Positions 7,453-16,570 of a DNA stretch of 64,000 nt are shown in pieces (position 1 is the first letter of the stretch; every line of letters begins with the position of its first letter). This stretch comes from Alitabrizicola rongguiensis. GTDB taxonomy: Bacteria; Pseudomonadota; Alphaproteobacteria; Rhodobacterales; Rhodobacteraceae. The notes under the pieces are model-generated. The model saw nothing but the letters and a program-made list of their open reading frames with translations. It searched no databases and had not been told where the DNA came from. The stretch is taken from NCBI RefSeq assembly GCF_021491355.1, contig NZ_JAKENF010000003.1:744001-808000 (forward strand), read 5' to 3'. Both the position numbers and the translations under genes were made by a program.

Positions 7453-8952
7453 ATGAAAGAACTCACCCACTGGATCAACGGCAAGCATGTGAAAGGCACG
7501 TCGGGCCGCTTCGCCGATGTCTTCAACCCCGCCACGGGCGAGGTTCAGGCCAAAGTGCCGCTCGCCTCGAAGGCCGAGCTTGACCATGCCGCGTCCGAGG
7601 CCGCCAAGGCGCAGGTCAAATGGGGTGCCACCAACCCGCAGCGCCGCGCGCGGGTGATGATGGAATTCGTCCGTCTCCTGAACCGCGACATGCAGAAACT
7701 GGCCGAAGTGCTGTCCAGCGAACATGGCAAGACCGTGCCGGACGCCAAGGGTGACATCCAGCGTGGCCTCGAGGTCATGGAGTTCTGCATCGGCGCGCCG
7801 CAGATGCTGAAGGGCGAGTTCACAGACTCGGCCGGCCCCGGCATCGACATGTATTCCATGCGCCAACCCGTTGGCGTTGCAGCCGGAATCACGCCCTTCA
7901 ACTTCCCGGCGATGATCCCGATGTGGAAGATGGGCCCCGCACTCGCCTGCGGCAACGCCTTCATCCTCAAGCCGTCGGAGCGTGACCCCTCGGTGCCGCT
8001 GATGCTTGCGGAACTGATGCAGGAAGCCGGGCTGCCCGATGGTGTGCTCCAGGTCGTCAACGGCGACAAGGAAGCGGTTGACGCGATCCTCGACAACCCC
8101 GAGATCGGCGCGATCGGCTTCGTGGGTTCGACCCCGATCGCCGAATACATCTATGGCCGCGGCTGCTCGAACGGCAAGCGCGTGCAGTGCTTCGGCGGCG
8201 CCAAGAACCACATGATCATCATGCCGGACGCCGACATGGATCAGGCCGCCGACGCACTGGTCGGCGCAGGCTATGGCGCGGCCGGCGAGCGCTGCATGGC
8301 GATCTCTGTCGCTGTGCCCGTGGGCGACGCGACGGCGGATGCGCTGATCGAGCGGCTGATCCCCCGGATCGAAAAGCTCAAGGTCGGCCCCTACACCGCC
8401 GGTAACGACGTGGATTACGGCCCGGTCGTCACCGCCGCCGCGAAGGCCAACATCCTGAAACTCGTAGAGTCGGGCGTCCAGCAGGGCGCGAAACTCGTCG
8501 TCGACGGCCGGAACTTCAAGCTGCAGGGCTATGAGGACGGCTTCTTCGTCGGGCCGCACCTGTTTGACCACGTTACCCGCGACATGGACATCTACAAGAA
8601 GGAAATCTTCGGGCCGGTGCTCTCGACCGTGCGCGCCAAGACCTATGAAGAGGCCCTCGGCTATGCCATGGACCACGAATACGGCAACGGCACCGCGATC
8701 TTCACCCGCGACGGCGACACAGCGCGTGATTTCGCCAACCGCGTCAACGTCGGCATGATCGGGATCAACGTGCCGATCCCGGTTCCGCTGGCCTACCACA
8801 CCTTCGGCGGCTGGAAGAAATCGGCCTTCGGCGACCTGAACCAGCACGGGCCCGACGCCTTCCGCTTCTATACACGCACCAAGACCATCACCTCGCGCTG
8901 GCCCTCGGGCATCAAGGAGGGCGCGAGCCTGAACTTCAAGCCGATGGACTGA
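7453..8952 (+). CDS. mmsA: CoA-acylating methylmalonate-semialdehyde dehydrogenase
   Basis: This 499-residue aldehyde dehydrogenase converts methylmalonate semialdehyde to propionyl-CoA in valine and myo-inositol breakdown. Family-specific features are ITPFNFPAMIP, the FGGAKNH segment that replaces the usual glutamate general-base region, and the nucleophile in GERCMAIS (Cys281). The ATG at 7453 follows GGGAGGAT and gives the usual MmsA N terminus (HWINGK). It is divergent from a LysR regulator and closed by a strong terminator, so it is a single-gene transcript. Other valine-degradation genes are not in this window. Confidence 0.96.
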   Translation: MKELTHWINGKHVKGTSGRFADVFNPATGEVQAKVPLASKAELDHAASEAAKAQVKWGATNPQRRARVMMEFVRLLNRDMQKLAEVLSSEHGKTVPDAKGDIQRGLEVMEFCIGAPQMLKGEFTDSAGPGIDMYSMRQPVGVAAGITPFNFPAMIPMWKMGPALACGNAFILKPSERDPSVPLMLAELMQEAGLPDGVLQVVNGDKEAVDAILDNPEIGAIGFVGSTPIAEYIYGRGCSNGKRVQCFGGAKNHMIIMPDADMDQAADALVGAGYGAAGERCMAISVAVPVGDATADALIERLIPRIEKLKVGPYTAGNDVDYGPVVTAAAKANILKLVESGVQQGAKLVVDGRNFKLQGYEDGFFVGPHLFDHVTRDMDIYKKEIFGPVLSTVRAKTYEEALGYAMDHEYGNGTAIFTRDGDTARDFANRVNVGMIGINVPIPVPLAYHTFGGWKKSAFGDLNQHGPDAFRFYTRTKTITSRWPSGIKEGASLNFKPMD

Positions 8953-8975
8953 GTCCGACCTGTTTCCCAATCAGG

Positions 8976-9010
8976 AACGACCCCGGCGAAATCCGGGGTC
9001 GTTTCATTTT
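8976..9010 (+). terminator. Rho-independent terminator after mmsA
   Basis: An 11-bp perfect stem (AACGACCCCGG with CCGGGGTCGTT) with loop CGAAAT is followed by a T-rich tail (TCATTTTC). It starts 24 bases after the mmsA stop. Confidence 0.9.
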
Positions 9011-9112
9011 CGGCAACAATCTGATGCGCCGGTTTCCGCCGCTGCCGCAAAGTGTGGCTGTCCTTCCTGGCGGATAGGGGTAAATCATCCCCAAAGACCG
9101 GAAGGATCGACC

Positions 9113-9466
9113 ATGACCCGACTTGCGATTGCACTTGCCCTTATCGGGGCCTTCGCCATCTCTCCCGCTGCCGTGGAAGCCAAGGGCTGTCCGCCGGGAC
9201 TGGCAAAGAAAGCCGTGCCCTGCGTTCCACCGGGTCATGCCAAGCATGGCCAGTGGGATGAGCGCGACGACGACGATCACTATCGCGGCGGCTACTACAT
9301 CACCGATTACGACTACAAGCGCCTGCGCTACCCCGAACGCTATGGCCTGCCGCCCCTGCGCCCCGGTGAGCGCTACTACATCGCGAATGACCAGATCTAC
9401 CGGGTCGACAGCGATACCTACAAGATCCTGAACCTGATCGGGGCTGTTTCGGCGTTTCTCAACTAA
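9113..9466 (+). CDS. Small secreted RcnB-like protein
   Basis: The 117-residue product starts with a signal peptide (about residues 1-23, ending AAVEA). It continues with a Cys-containing KGCPPGLAKK segment and an Asp-rich stretch. The C-terminal part, RPGERYYIANDQIYRVD, resembles the RcnB-type fold of periplasmic proteins. Related short proteins in Rhodobacteraceae are sometimes wrongly labelled excinuclease subunits. A metal-stress role is only a family-level guess. It is transcribed alone, with mmsA closed off upstream and a regulator gene 63 bp downstream. Confidence 0.7.
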   Translation: MTRLAIALALIGAFAISPAAVEAKGCPPGLAKKAVPCVPPGHAKHGQWDERDDDDHYRGGYYITDYDYKRLRYPERYGLPPLRPGERYYIANDQIYRVDSDTYKILNLIGAVSAFLN

Positions 9467-9529
9467 ACGGTTGATCGCACTCCTCGCGGCATCCTAGGTG
9501 TTGGACGTGCATCCTTCCCAGGACCTTCA

Positions 9530-10186
9530 ATGACCGCCTGGACAGAGACTTCCCTTCTTGCCGGCCTCGACGCGCAGGCACGTGCGACCCTCGCACGCCT
9601 GCTGCCGGTCGAAGTGCAAAAAGGCGCGGCGCTCTTCCATCCCGGAGATCGCGCCAAGGGTTTTGTCGTGGTGCTGTCCGGCCGCATCGAGGTCTATCTG
9701 ACTGGGCCCACCGGGCGGGAAATCCTGCTTTATGCGGTCGAGCCGGGCCAAAGCTGCGTTCAGACGACGCTTGGCCTTCTGGGGGGCGAGGATTACTCGG
9801 GCGAGGCGATCGCGGCGACAGAGTGCCGGATGGTGCTGATCCCCCGTCCGATGTTTCTTGCCCTTATGGATGGCTCCGAGGCGTTTCGACGCTTCGTGTT
9901 TTCCGCTTTTGCGCAGCGGATGCAGGGCATGATGCAGGTGCTGGAACGAGTGGCCTTCACCCGCGTCGAGTGCCGGTTGGCGGCTGAGCTTCTGCGTATC
10001 GCAGAGGGCGCGGAAGTCCATGCCACGCAGGCGGAACTCGCGACCCGCATCGGTTCTGCGCGCGAGGTGGTGACGCGGCGCCTCGACCAGTTCGCCAGCC
10101 GCGGTTGGGTGACGACCGAGCGCGGGCGCGTCAGCCTGACCGACATCCCTGCCCTGCGGCGTCTCGCGGCGGCTGGAGATGTTTGA
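9530..10186 (+). CDS. Crp/Fnr-family transcriptional regulator
   Basis: The 218-residue protein has an N-terminal cNMP-like sensor barrel (about residues 10-115) and a C-terminal Crp-type winged helix (about 145-210) with the recognition region RIGSAREVVTRRL. It lacks the N-terminal cysteine cluster of FNR. Instead it has Cys76 (PGQSC) and Cys99 (ATEC) inside the sensor barrel, a layout I associate with sulfur- or thiol-responsive Crp/Fnr subgroups; that is inference. It lies 94 bp upstream of a DUF2892 gene, with an extended inverted repeat between them that is a plausible binding site. Confidence 0.9.
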   Translation: MTAWTETSLLAGLDAQARATLARLLPVEVQKGAALFHPGDRAKGFVVVLSGRIEVYLTGPTGREILLYAVEPGQSCVQTTLGLLGGEDYSGEAIAATECRMVLIPRPMFLALMDGSEAFRRFVFSAFAQRMQGMMQVLERVAFTRVECRLAAELLRIAEGAEVHATQAELATRIGSAREVVTRRLDQFASRGWVTTERGRVSLTDIPALRRLAAAGDV

Positions 10187-10202
10187 TCGCGTTTGGTGAC
10201 GT

Positions 10203-10232
10203 TGTCACAGACGCCGGTCTGCGACTGTGACA
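10203..10232. promoter_or_regulatory. Extended inverted repeat upstream of the DUF2892 gene
   Basis: TGTCACAG at 10203-10210 and CTGTGACA at 10225-10232 are perfect reverse complements. Between them is a nested CAGAC/GTCTG pair, and GTGAC-GTT-GTCAC overlaps the left arm (10196-10208). The GTGAC/GTCAC core resembles Crp-family half-sites, so the adjacent Crp/Fnr regulator is the natural candidate. Alternatively it is an mRNA hairpin. Confidence 0.5.
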
Positions 10233-10280
10233 GAAATGGTTCATGCCCCATCGGAAGGGGCCAGGAAAAGGACCAGAACA

Positions 10281-10487
10281 ATGTTCACCACGAATGTCGG
10301 CGGTATCGACCGCGTCCTCCGGATTGTCGTCGGGCTAGCACTGCTGGTCTGGTTCTTCGTCGATCAGGGAACAGGATTCTGGCACTACGCCAAGCTGATC
10401 GGCGTCGTGCCGCTGCTGACCGGCCTGTTCAGCACTTGCCCGCTTTACTCGATCCTGGGCGTCAGCACCTGCCCGATGAAGGCCTGA
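10281..10487 (+). CDS. DUF2892 (YgaP transmembrane-like) small membrane protein
   Basis: This 68-residue protein has two hydrophobic helices and the family motif NVGGIDRVLR near the N terminus. The C-terminal part ends CPLYSILGVSTCP, with two cysteine-proline pairs. It matches the membrane domain that in E. coli YgaP is fused to a rhodanese. In free-standing form it often sits near sulfur-handling genes. The ATG at 10281 follows AGGAAAAGGACC. It appears to be the target of the adjacent Crp/Fnr regulator. The exact function is unknown. Confidence 0.85.
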   Translation: MFTTNVGGIDRVLRIVVGLALLVWFFVDQGTGFWHYAKLIGVVPLLTGLFSTCPLYSILGVSTCPMKA

Positions 10488-10489
10488 CG

Positions 10490-11545
10490 CTAATTGCGCT
10501 CCAGCGCCCTGAGGCGCTGCGCGAAGGTGGGGCCATCGGGCCCTACCTCACGCGAGGAAGGCACGATCGCCTCCTTCATGACCTGGTCAAAGGGTACATC
10601 GGTGCGGATCGCGCCGTGGTCGTAGAGGTATTGCGGGAAATACCCTGACAGCAGCACCCTCCAGGTCAGCGGAAGGCCCGGCTCGATCTTCCGGGCCAGC
10701 CGCCAGACCACGGTGGTGCAGTTGGTGGTCAGCGTGTTGTAGAACTCCGGCTCGCGGGCCAGTTGATTGCCAAGCGCCAGGTATTCCAGGAACAATTCCT
10801 TACGCCGCTCCGGGCCGAGATTGAGCGCGAAGAAGCGAACGGTCTCGGGGGGATTGTCGCGCACATCGGATCGCAGACGGATTATGTCGCGTTCCTCGGC
10901 CGCCAGCAGGACCAGCGTGTAGAGCCGGAAGAAACCGCCAATTGTGGAATAGACCTGCCCCTTGTCCTTTCTGGTCTCGGCCGAGAAGACAACGTGCTGG
11001 CCATCCTTGAAGCCAAAGCCAACCAGCACATGGGCGATCGCGGGGCTGCCCCAGACCGAAGTGAACAGGTCAACAGAGGTGATCTCGTCGATGTTGTAGC
11101 GCTTCTCTTCCCACCGGGGCGTAAAGTCCGAGGTGGTGCGCCAGTCGAAGTCTCGGACGTGATGCAGCGTGGCGATGTTGCCGCTGATCTCGGAGGTCAC
11201 GCCAAACTCGACATCCGGCTGCCAATCCCTATCGTTCGAGGGCCGGATCGTTCCCCACCAGACCGATGCGACAAAGACCAGGGCCGCCGCTGCCAGCCAG
11301 ACGGTCCAGACGTTGTTGGCCCACCAAAGACGCGCCAAGGCCACGGCGGCCCCGAAGATCAAGAGCTGTAGCGCGATGCGCGCGGCACCGGCGAACTGGT
11401 AATGGACTGCCAAGATCAGCAGAACGAGGAACGGCAGGATCAACAGCAACTGGATCGTCCGCATCAGAAGGTGACGCCGGCCCGGCTGAGAGGGTCGGAA
11501 ATTGAGTCCAAAGCCGTTCTTACCGCCTGCCATCGCGCCCCGCAT
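10490..11545 (-). CDS. DUF4105 membrane-anchored protein
   Basis: The product is 351 residues from the first start, or 324 if it begins at the Met at 11464 (MRTIQLL). Three hydrophobic helices occupy roughly residues 28-100. A large periplasmic DUF4105 domain (Lnb-type) follows, with the conserved NTLTTNCTTVVW segment whose Cys is shared with NlpC/P60-like or Lnb-like enzymes. Lnb proteins transfer acyl chains to lipoproteins, but DUF4105 as a whole is uncharacterised, so I assign no reaction. It is convergent with the DUF2892 gene (2-bp gap) and lies downstream of uvrA. Confidence 0.8.
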   Translation of the reverse strand: MRGAMAGGKNGFGLNFRPSQPGRRHLLMRTIQLLLILPFLVLLILAVHYQFAGAARIALQLLIFGAAVALARLWWANNVWTVWLAAAALVFVASVWWGTIRPSNDRDWQPDVEFGVTSEISGNIATLHHVRDFDWRTTSDFTPRWEEKRYNIDEITSVDLFTSVWGSPAIAHVLVGFGFKDGQHVVFSAETRKDKGQVYSTIGGFFRLYTLVLLAAEERDIIRLRSDVRDNPPETVRFFALNLGPERRKELFLEYLALGNQLAREPEFYNTLTTNCTTVVWRLARKIEPGLPLTWRVLLSGYFPQYLYDHGAIRTDVPFDQVMKEAIVPSSREVGPDGPTFAQRLRALERN

Positions 11546-11657
11546 CCCCAGTCTTGCCGGATCTTCGTCCGTATCCTGGCCAGACTGTCATGCTTCGTGG
11601 CCTCGCGCCACCCGGCGGTTGCGAGGCCTCGGCGGCTGACCGCGCGCCAGGTCCGCC

Positions 11658-14516
11658 CTATTCGGCGGCAACCCGCCGCGTCTTGAGCATGTCCTTCAGA
11701 TAGCGGCCGGTATGGCTGCGCTCGACCTTGGCCACGTCCTCGGGCGTACCGGTCGCGACGATCTCGCCACCGCCGTCGCCGCCCTCTGGACCGATGTCGA
11801 TGATCCAGTCGGCGGTCTTTATGACGTCGAGGTTGTGCTCGATCACGATGACCGAATTGCCCTGCTCGACCAGTTCATGCAGCACTTCAAGAAGCTTGCG
11901 CACATCTTCGAAATGCAAGCCGGTTGTCGGCTCGTCCAGGATGTAGAGCGTCCGCCCCGTCGCCCTGCGGCTCAGTTCCTTGGACAGCTTCACCCGCTGC
12001 GCCTCGCCGCCCGAGAGCGTCGTCGCCTGCTGGCCGACCTTGATGTAGCCAAGTCCCACCTGCACCAGGGCATCCATCTTCTCGCGGATCGCCGGGACGG
12101 CCTGGAAGAAGCCCTGCGCATCCTCGACCGTCATATCAAGAACGTCCGCTATGCTCTTGCCCTTGAATTTTATTTCCAGAGTCTCGCGATTGTAGCGATG
12201 CCCCTTGCAGGTCTCGCAGGTCACATAGACGTCGGGCAGGAAGTGCATCTCGATCTTGATGACGCCGTCGCCCTGGCAGGCCTCGCAGCGCCCGCCCTTG
12301 ACGTTGAAGCTGAAGCGTCCCGGCTGGTAGCCGCGCGCCTTGGCCTCGGGCAGCCCCGCGAACCAGTCGCGGATCGGGGTGAAGGCGCCGGTATAGGTCG
12401 CCGGGTTCGACCGTGGGGTGCGACCGATCGGGCGCTGGTCGATGTCGATCACCTTGTCGAGATGCTCGAACCCCTTGATCGTCTCGCAGGGCGCGGGGGT
12501 CTCATGCGCGCCGTTCAGGCGCATGGCGGCGGTCTTGAACAGCGTCTCGATGGTCAGCGTCGACTTGCCGCCGCCCGACACCCCGGTGACGCAGACGAAC
12601 TTGCCGAGCGGGAAGTCCACCGTCACATGCTTGAGGTTGTTGCCGGTCGCATCGACCACGGTCACTTTCTTGCCGTTGCCCTTCCGCCGCTCAGCGGGAA
12701 TCGCGATTTCCCGTGTTCCGGCAAGGTATTGGCCGGTGAGGCTCACAGGATCGGCGGCGATCTGCGCAGGCGTGCCATGCGCGATGACCTGTCCGCCATG
12801 CACACCCGCACCCGGCCCGATGTCGAAGACATAGTCGGCCTCGCGGATCGCGTCCTCATCATGCTCGACCACTAGGACGGTATTGCCCTGATCCCGCAGG
12901 TTCTTGAGCGTCGTCAGCAGCCGGTCATTGTCGCGCTGATGGAGGCCGATCGAGGGCTCGTCGAGCACATAGAGCACCCCGGTCAGGCCCGAGCCGATCT
13001 GGCTTGCCAGTCGGATCCGCTGCGACTCGCCGCCCGACAGGGTGCCGGCATTCCGCGACATCGTCAGGTAATCCAAACCGACGTTCACAAGAAATCCGAG
13101 CCGCTCGCGGATCTCCTTCAGGATCGCCCGGGCGATCTCGTTCTTTTGTGCCGTCAGCGTCGCCGGAACCGTCTCGACCCAGGCGAAGGCCTCCTTGATC
13201 GACATCTGCACAACCTGGCCGATATGCAGGCCGGCTATCTTGACCGCCAATGCCTCGGGCTTGAGCCGGTAGCCGTGGCAGGTGTGGCAGGGGCGGTTGT
13301 TCTGATAACGCTCCATCTCCTCGCGCGACCAGGCAGAGTCGGTCTCGCGGTAGCGCCGCTCCATGTTCGGGATCACGCCCTCGAACACGCGGGACACCTG
13401 ATAGACCCGTCCCGCCTCGTCATAGCGGAAGGTGATCTCTTCCTCGCCCGAGCCGTACAGGAAGACCTGCTGCGCCTTCTCGGGCAGGTCTTTCCACTTC
13501 TTGCGCTTGTCGAAGCCGTAATGGGTGGCGATCGCGTCGATGGTCTGGGTTATGTAGGGCGATTTCGACTTGGCCCATGGGGCAATTGCCCCGCCGGCCA
13601 GTGTCAGGCCCTGATCGGGAACGACCAGACGTTCGTCGAAGAAAAGCTCTACCCCCAGCCCGTCGCAGGACGGACAGGCGCCGAAGGGCGCGTTGAACGA
13701 AAACAGACGCGGTTCGATCTCGGGGATGGTGAAGCCGGAAACCGGGCAGGCGAAGTTTTCCGAATAGGTGATCCGCTGCGGCTCGCCCTCTGGCGGGGCG
13801 GTTTCGATGATGGCGATCCCGTCGGCAAGGTCGAGCGCGGTGCGGAAGCTGTCGGCGAGCCGGGTCTCGATCCCCTCGCGCACGACGATCCGGTCCACCA
13901 CCACGTCGATGTCATGGCGCAGTTTCTTGTCGAGCGTCGGCGCCTCCTCGATCTCGTAGAACTGGCCGTCGACCTTGACCCTCTGGAAGCCTTGCTTGCG
14001 AAGTTCCAGGAATTCCTTGCGGTACTCGCCCTTGCGGTCTCGCACGATCGGGGCCAGCAGGTAGGCGCGCGTCCCCTCCTCCATCGCCATGACCGCATCG
14101 ACCATGTCCTGCACCTGCATCGCTGTGATGGGCAGGCCGGTTGCAGGCGAATAGGGCGTGCCGACGCGGGCGAAGAGCAGGCGCAGGTAATCGTAGATCT
14201 CGGTCACCGTGCCAACGGTGGACCGTGGGTTCTTCGAGGTGGTCTTCTGCTCGATCGAGATCGCAGGCGAGAGGCCTGAGATGTGATCGACATCGGGCTT
14301 GCCCATCATGTCGAGGAATTGCCGCGCATAGGCCGAGAGCGACTCGACATAGCGGCGCTGCCCCTCGGCATAGATGGTGTCGAAAGCCAGCGAGGATTTG
14401 CCCGACCCAGACAGCCCGGTAATCACCACAAGCTGATCTCGGGGGATATCGACGTCGATGCCTTTGAGGTTATGCTCGCGGGCACCGCGAACCTCGATGA
14501 ATTTCTGCTCGGCCAT
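11658..14516 (-). CDS. uvrA: Excinuclease ABC subunit A
   Basis: This 952-residue ABC-type ATPase recognises bulky DNA damage in nucleotide excision repair with UvrB. It shows two Walker A loops (GLSGSGKSS and GVSGGGKST), two LSGGE signature motifs, and zinc-binding pairs such as CPSC, CHTC and CEAC/CETC. The start is the ATG at 14516 ([16 protein letters not shown]), which matches the family; the frame extends 19 codons upstream without homology. A LexA box 69 bp upstream indicates SOS induction. The C terminus ends in a normal LKDML tail. Confidence 0.98.
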   Translation of the reverse strand: MAEQKFIEVRGAREHNLKGIDVDIPRDQLVVITGLSGSGKSSLAFDTIYAEGQRRYVESLSAYARQFLDMMGKPDVDHISGLSPAISIEQKTTSKNPRSTVGTVTEIYDYLRLLFARVGTPYSPATGLPITAMQVQDMVDAVMAMEEGTRAYLLAPIVRDRKGEYRKEFLELRKQGFQRVKVDGQFYEIEEAPTLDKKLRHDIDVVVDRIVVREGIETRLADSFRTALDLADGIAIIETAPPEGEPQRITYSENFACPVSGFTIPEIEPRLFSFNAPFGACPSCDGLGVELFFDERLVVPDQGLTLAGGAIAPWAKSKSPYITQTIDAIATHYGFDKRKKWKDLPEKAQQVFLYGSGEEEITFRYDEAGRVYQVSRVFEGVIPNMERRYRETDSAWSREEMERYQNNRPCHTCHGYRLKPEALAVKIAGLHIGQVVQMSIKEAFAWVETVPATLTAQKNEIARAILKEIRERLGFLVNVGLDYLTMSRNAGTLSGGESQRIRLASQIGSGLTGVLYVLDEPSIGLHQRDNDRLLTTLKNLRDQGNTVLVVEHDEDAIREADYVFDIGPGAGVHGGQVIAHGTPAQIAADPVSLTGQYLAGTREIAIPAERRKGNGKKVTVVDATGNNLKHVTVDFPLGKFVCVTGVSGGGKSTLTIETLFKTAAMRLNGAHETPAPCETIKGFEHLDKVIDIDQRPIGRTPRSNPATYTGAFTPIRDWFAGLPEAKARGYQPGRFSFNVKGGRCEACQGDGVIKIEMHFLPDVYVTCETCKGHRYNRETLEIKFKGKSIADVLDMTVEDAQGFFQAVPAIREKMDALVQVGLGYIKVGQQATTLSGGEAQRVKLSKELSRRATGRTLYILDEPTTGLHFEDVRKLLEVLHELVEQGNSVIVIEHNLDVIKTADWIIDIGPEGGDGGGEIVATGTPEDVAKVERSHTGRYLKDMLKTRRVAAE

Positions 14517-14584
14517 GAAAGCCCCCAACACCCGGACCCGCTGATAGATAGGCGAAGGGAACCGAGTCTCCAATGCGAAATTGT

Positions 14585-14599
14585 GAACGAATGGTGAAC
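14585..14599 (-). promoter_or_regulatory. LexA (SOS) box upstream of uvrA
   Basis: On the minus strand the sequence reads GTTC-ACCATTC-GTTC, a perfect match to the alphaproteobacterial LexA consensus GTTC-N7-GTTC. It is 69-83 bp before the uvrA start codon. Confidence 0.85.
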
Positions 14600-14647
14600 A
14601 AGTATAAGGTCAATGACAAGGGCGATGGCGAAACGGGCATACTGCCG

Positions 14648-14675
14648 TTGACATTCAATTTACCGAATTTAAATC
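14648..14675 (+). promoter_or_regulatory. Possible sigma-70 promoter for the rhodanese gene
   Basis: A perfect -35 hexamer TTGACA (14648-14653) is followed by an AT-rich stretch offering TTAAAT (spacing 15) or TAAATC (spacing 16) as a -10. It lies about 45 bp upstream of the rhodanese ATG. Confidence 0.4.
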
Positions 14676-14715
14676 TGGGCGAGCCAGGCCCCTCCAGCAA
14701 CCCACAAGGACTGCC

Positions 14716-15084
14716 ATGTTGAACCTCTTCCGCTCTTCCGGCCCAAAGGTGTCCCCCATCGCCCCGGCCGACGCCATTGCCCGGGCCCAGGCGGGGACGT
14801 TGACCCTGCTCGATGTCCGCGAGGTGGCCGAGGTGGCCGCTTCAGGGAAGGCCAAGGGTGCGGTTCACATCCCGCTTGGCCTTGTGACGGTCAAGGCGGA
14901 CCCCAAGGCGCCCGATCTTGATCCGCGCCTGTCACCGGACAAGCCGGTCGCGGTCTACTGCATGATGGGCGGCCGAAGTGCGAAGGCGGCCGAGGCGCTG
15001 GTCGCGATGGGATATACCGAGGTCTATAACCTCGGTGGGCTCTCGAACTGGACCGGTGCCGGCGGGGCAGTCGAAAAGGCCTAA
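14716..15084 (+). CDS. Single-domain rhodanese-like protein
   Basis: The 122-residue product is one rhodanese domain, with the LLDVRE segment (residues 31-36), the HIPLG segment and the active-site loop YCMMGGRSAKAAEAL, in which Cys82 is the sulfur acceptor. Such proteins carry persulfide sulfur in the cytoplasm. A membrane-association region is not evident. Its stop codon overlaps the convergent MFS gene by 4 bases. The in vivo donor and acceptor are unknown. Confidence 0.92.
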   Translation: MLNLFRSSGPKVSPIAPADAIARAQAGTLTLLDVREVAEVAASGKAKGAVHIPLGLVTVKADPKAPDLDPRLSPDKPVAVYCMMGGRSAKAAEALVAMGYTEVYNLGGLSNWTGAGGAVEKA

Positions 15085-16247
15085 AGCCGCTGCCTGCGGT
15101 ATGCCTGCCAGGCATGCATCAGGATGCCGCCCGCACAGAGTGACACCGCGAACCACACCACTCCTGCAGAGCCAAAGCTTGCCACCAGCGCCGCCAGGAT
15201 CGGCGTTCCGCTGGTGGTGCCAAGATTGCCGAGCTGCGCCACCGCACCTGAGGCTCTGGCCCGGTCCGCCTCGACCGGGTTCAGCTGCGGGATCGAGGCG
15301 AAGGACGCCCCCTGCACCATCCCGAGCGCAGCAGTCAGCGTCAGCGCCGCGGCAAGCCTGACCGGCGGCATTCCCCAGAACAGGCCCATCACGATAGCTG
15401 CGCCGAGGGCAACCGCGAATCCGCCCTCCACGATCCTCACGGCAGGCAGGTGCTTCAACAGCCAGACGCCGAACGTCAGCGAAACGCCGATGCTGAGAAG
15501 CGGCATGACCGTAGCGGCGACAGCCCGGTCCTTGCCCAGCATCGGCGGCAGAAGGGTGAGCAGCGCGACATAGAGCATCGTGTAGAAGACGAAGCCGGTC
15601 GCGGGGGCGGCAATCTGGGGTGAGCGGTAGATCTCGACGTGCTGGGCAAGGACGCCCCCTTGCGGCAGATCGCGAGCCGCGACTGGCGGGTGGGGCGGCA
15701 GCAAGGCCCAGATGATGACCGTCATCGCCGCCATGTAGGCCGAATGCGCCAGGAACAACGCCCCTGCCCCGTGCGCGCTGAACCAGCCGCCGACCAACGC
15801 CAGAAGCGCATAGGACAGACCGAAGAAAGTGGACCAAAGGGTCATTGCGAAGCCCTGATGGCGCGGCGGCGCCGTCTGCGCGATCAGCACCGGCCCGACC
15901 ACAACGATGGCAAGGTGCGATAGGCCCTCGACGATACGGCTGGCCATCATCAGTGGGTAAGGCGGGAGGGCCGCCTGAGCAGCCGAGATGACGGCACCCG
16001 CCGCAAGTGCCACGAGGAGAACGCGGCGCAGACCAAGACGTTCGACGATGATCCCCGCAGTCGTGCCGAAGACCAGCCCGACCAGGCCCACGACCGAAAC
16101 CATGAAGGCGACGCGGCCGATTCCGCCGTAATGGGCGACGAGCAGATCATAGAGGATGCTGACCTTGCCGAACTGTGCCGCGGCGCCAAGTCCCGCGGCC
16201 CAAAGGGCAAAGATGATGGGAAACGGTCGTGCATGCAGGGATGTCAT
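15081..16247 (-). CDS. Major facilitator superfamily transporter
   Basis: Starting at the ATG at 16247 (MTSLHARPFP), the protein has 388 residues and about 12 hydrophobic helices, the usual MFS size. The loop between helices 2 and 3 contains the GTTAGIIVERLGLRR region, corresponding to the MFS GxxxDRxGRR motif. The substrate cannot be told; sequences of this type are usually drug or metabolite exporters. The open frame upstream of 16247 is arginine-rich noise. A hairpin immediately upstream of the start includes the presumed ribosome binding site. Confidence 0.88.
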   Translation of the reverse strand: MTSLHARPFPIIFALWAAGLGAAAQFGKVSILYDLLVAHYGGIGRVAFMVSVVGLVGLVFGTTAGIIVERLGLRRVLLVALAAGAVISAAQAALPPYPLMMASRIVEGLSHLAIVVVGPVLIAQTAPPRHQGFAMTLWSTFFGLSYALLALVGGWFSAHGAGALFLAHSAYMAAMTVIIWALLPPHPPVAARDLPQGGVLAQHVEIYRSPQIAAPATGFVFYTMLYVALLTLLPPMLGKDRAVAATVMPLLSIGVSLTFGVWLLKHLPAVRIVEGGFAVALGAAIVMGLFWGMPPVRLAAALTLTAALGMVQGASFASIPQLNPVEADRARASGAVAQLGNLGTTSGTPILAALVASFGSAGVVWFAVSLCAGGILMHAWQAYRRQRL

Positions 16248-16249
16248 GC

Positions 16250-16269
16250 CCCTGCCTAGCAAGGCAGGG
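16250..16269 (-). promoter_or_regulatory. Hairpin covering the MFS gene ribosome-binding region
   Basis: CCCTGCC and GGCAGGG form a 7-bp perfect stem with a 6-base loop directly before the MFS start codon. On the minus strand the arm next to ATG (GGCAGGG) is the only plausible Shine-Dalgarno sequence, so it would be sequestered in the hairpin. Confidence 0.4.
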
Positions 16270-16294
16270 CGGAATGCTCCATCCCGGATGCGAC

Positions 16295-16332
16295 AAATGG
16301 AAAAGGGGCGGCCCGTCCCTTGGCCGCCCCTT
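16295..16332 (-). terminator. Strong terminator hairpin in the lpdA-MFS gap
   Basis: An 11-bp perfect stem (AAGGGGCGGCC with GGCCGCCCCTT) has an 8-base loop and is followed on the minus strand by TTTTCCATTT. It lies 250 bp beyond the lpdA terminator, so it must serve some transcript that begins in between. Confidence 0.75.
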
Positions 16333-16570
16333 CCGATTTGCCGAGGTTGTCCCGACCCCGGCTGCCTGCGCCAGCGCCAGATGGCGCAGGTATCCCTCTT
16401 CGTCGATCCTGTCCCGGGATCGTCTTCGGGCTTGAGGACAATCTGCCGGCTGTTCGTGGCGGATTTTCTGCGCATTTTCGGGACTTTCGGGGCTTTTCGT
16501 GGCCCGTCGGCAAATAGCGGAAACACTGGGCAGGCGGCTGCGGGATTGTTGCCACCTGACGCAAGTCCAC
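16333..16570 (-). other. Gene-free stretch bounded by two minus-strand terminators
   Basis: This roughly 240-bp stretch lies between the lpdA terminator (16571-16603) and a second strong minus-strand terminator (16295-16332). All three minus-strand frames give arginine/glycine-rich translations that look like noise, and no credible start with a ribosome site is seen. A small RNA gene is possible. Otherwise it is only the promoter region of the MFS gene carrying an upstream roadblock. Confidence 0.3.

Noticed and set aside
10182-10195. TTGATCGCGTTTGG as an FNR box near the Crp/Fnr gene
   Set aside because: Only the left half matches TTGAT-N4-ATCAA. The right half does not.
12939-14279. Long + strand open frames opposite uvrA (446 codons and others)
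   Set aside because: They are high-GC shadow frames. uvrA on the minus strand has full-length motifs and the LexA box.
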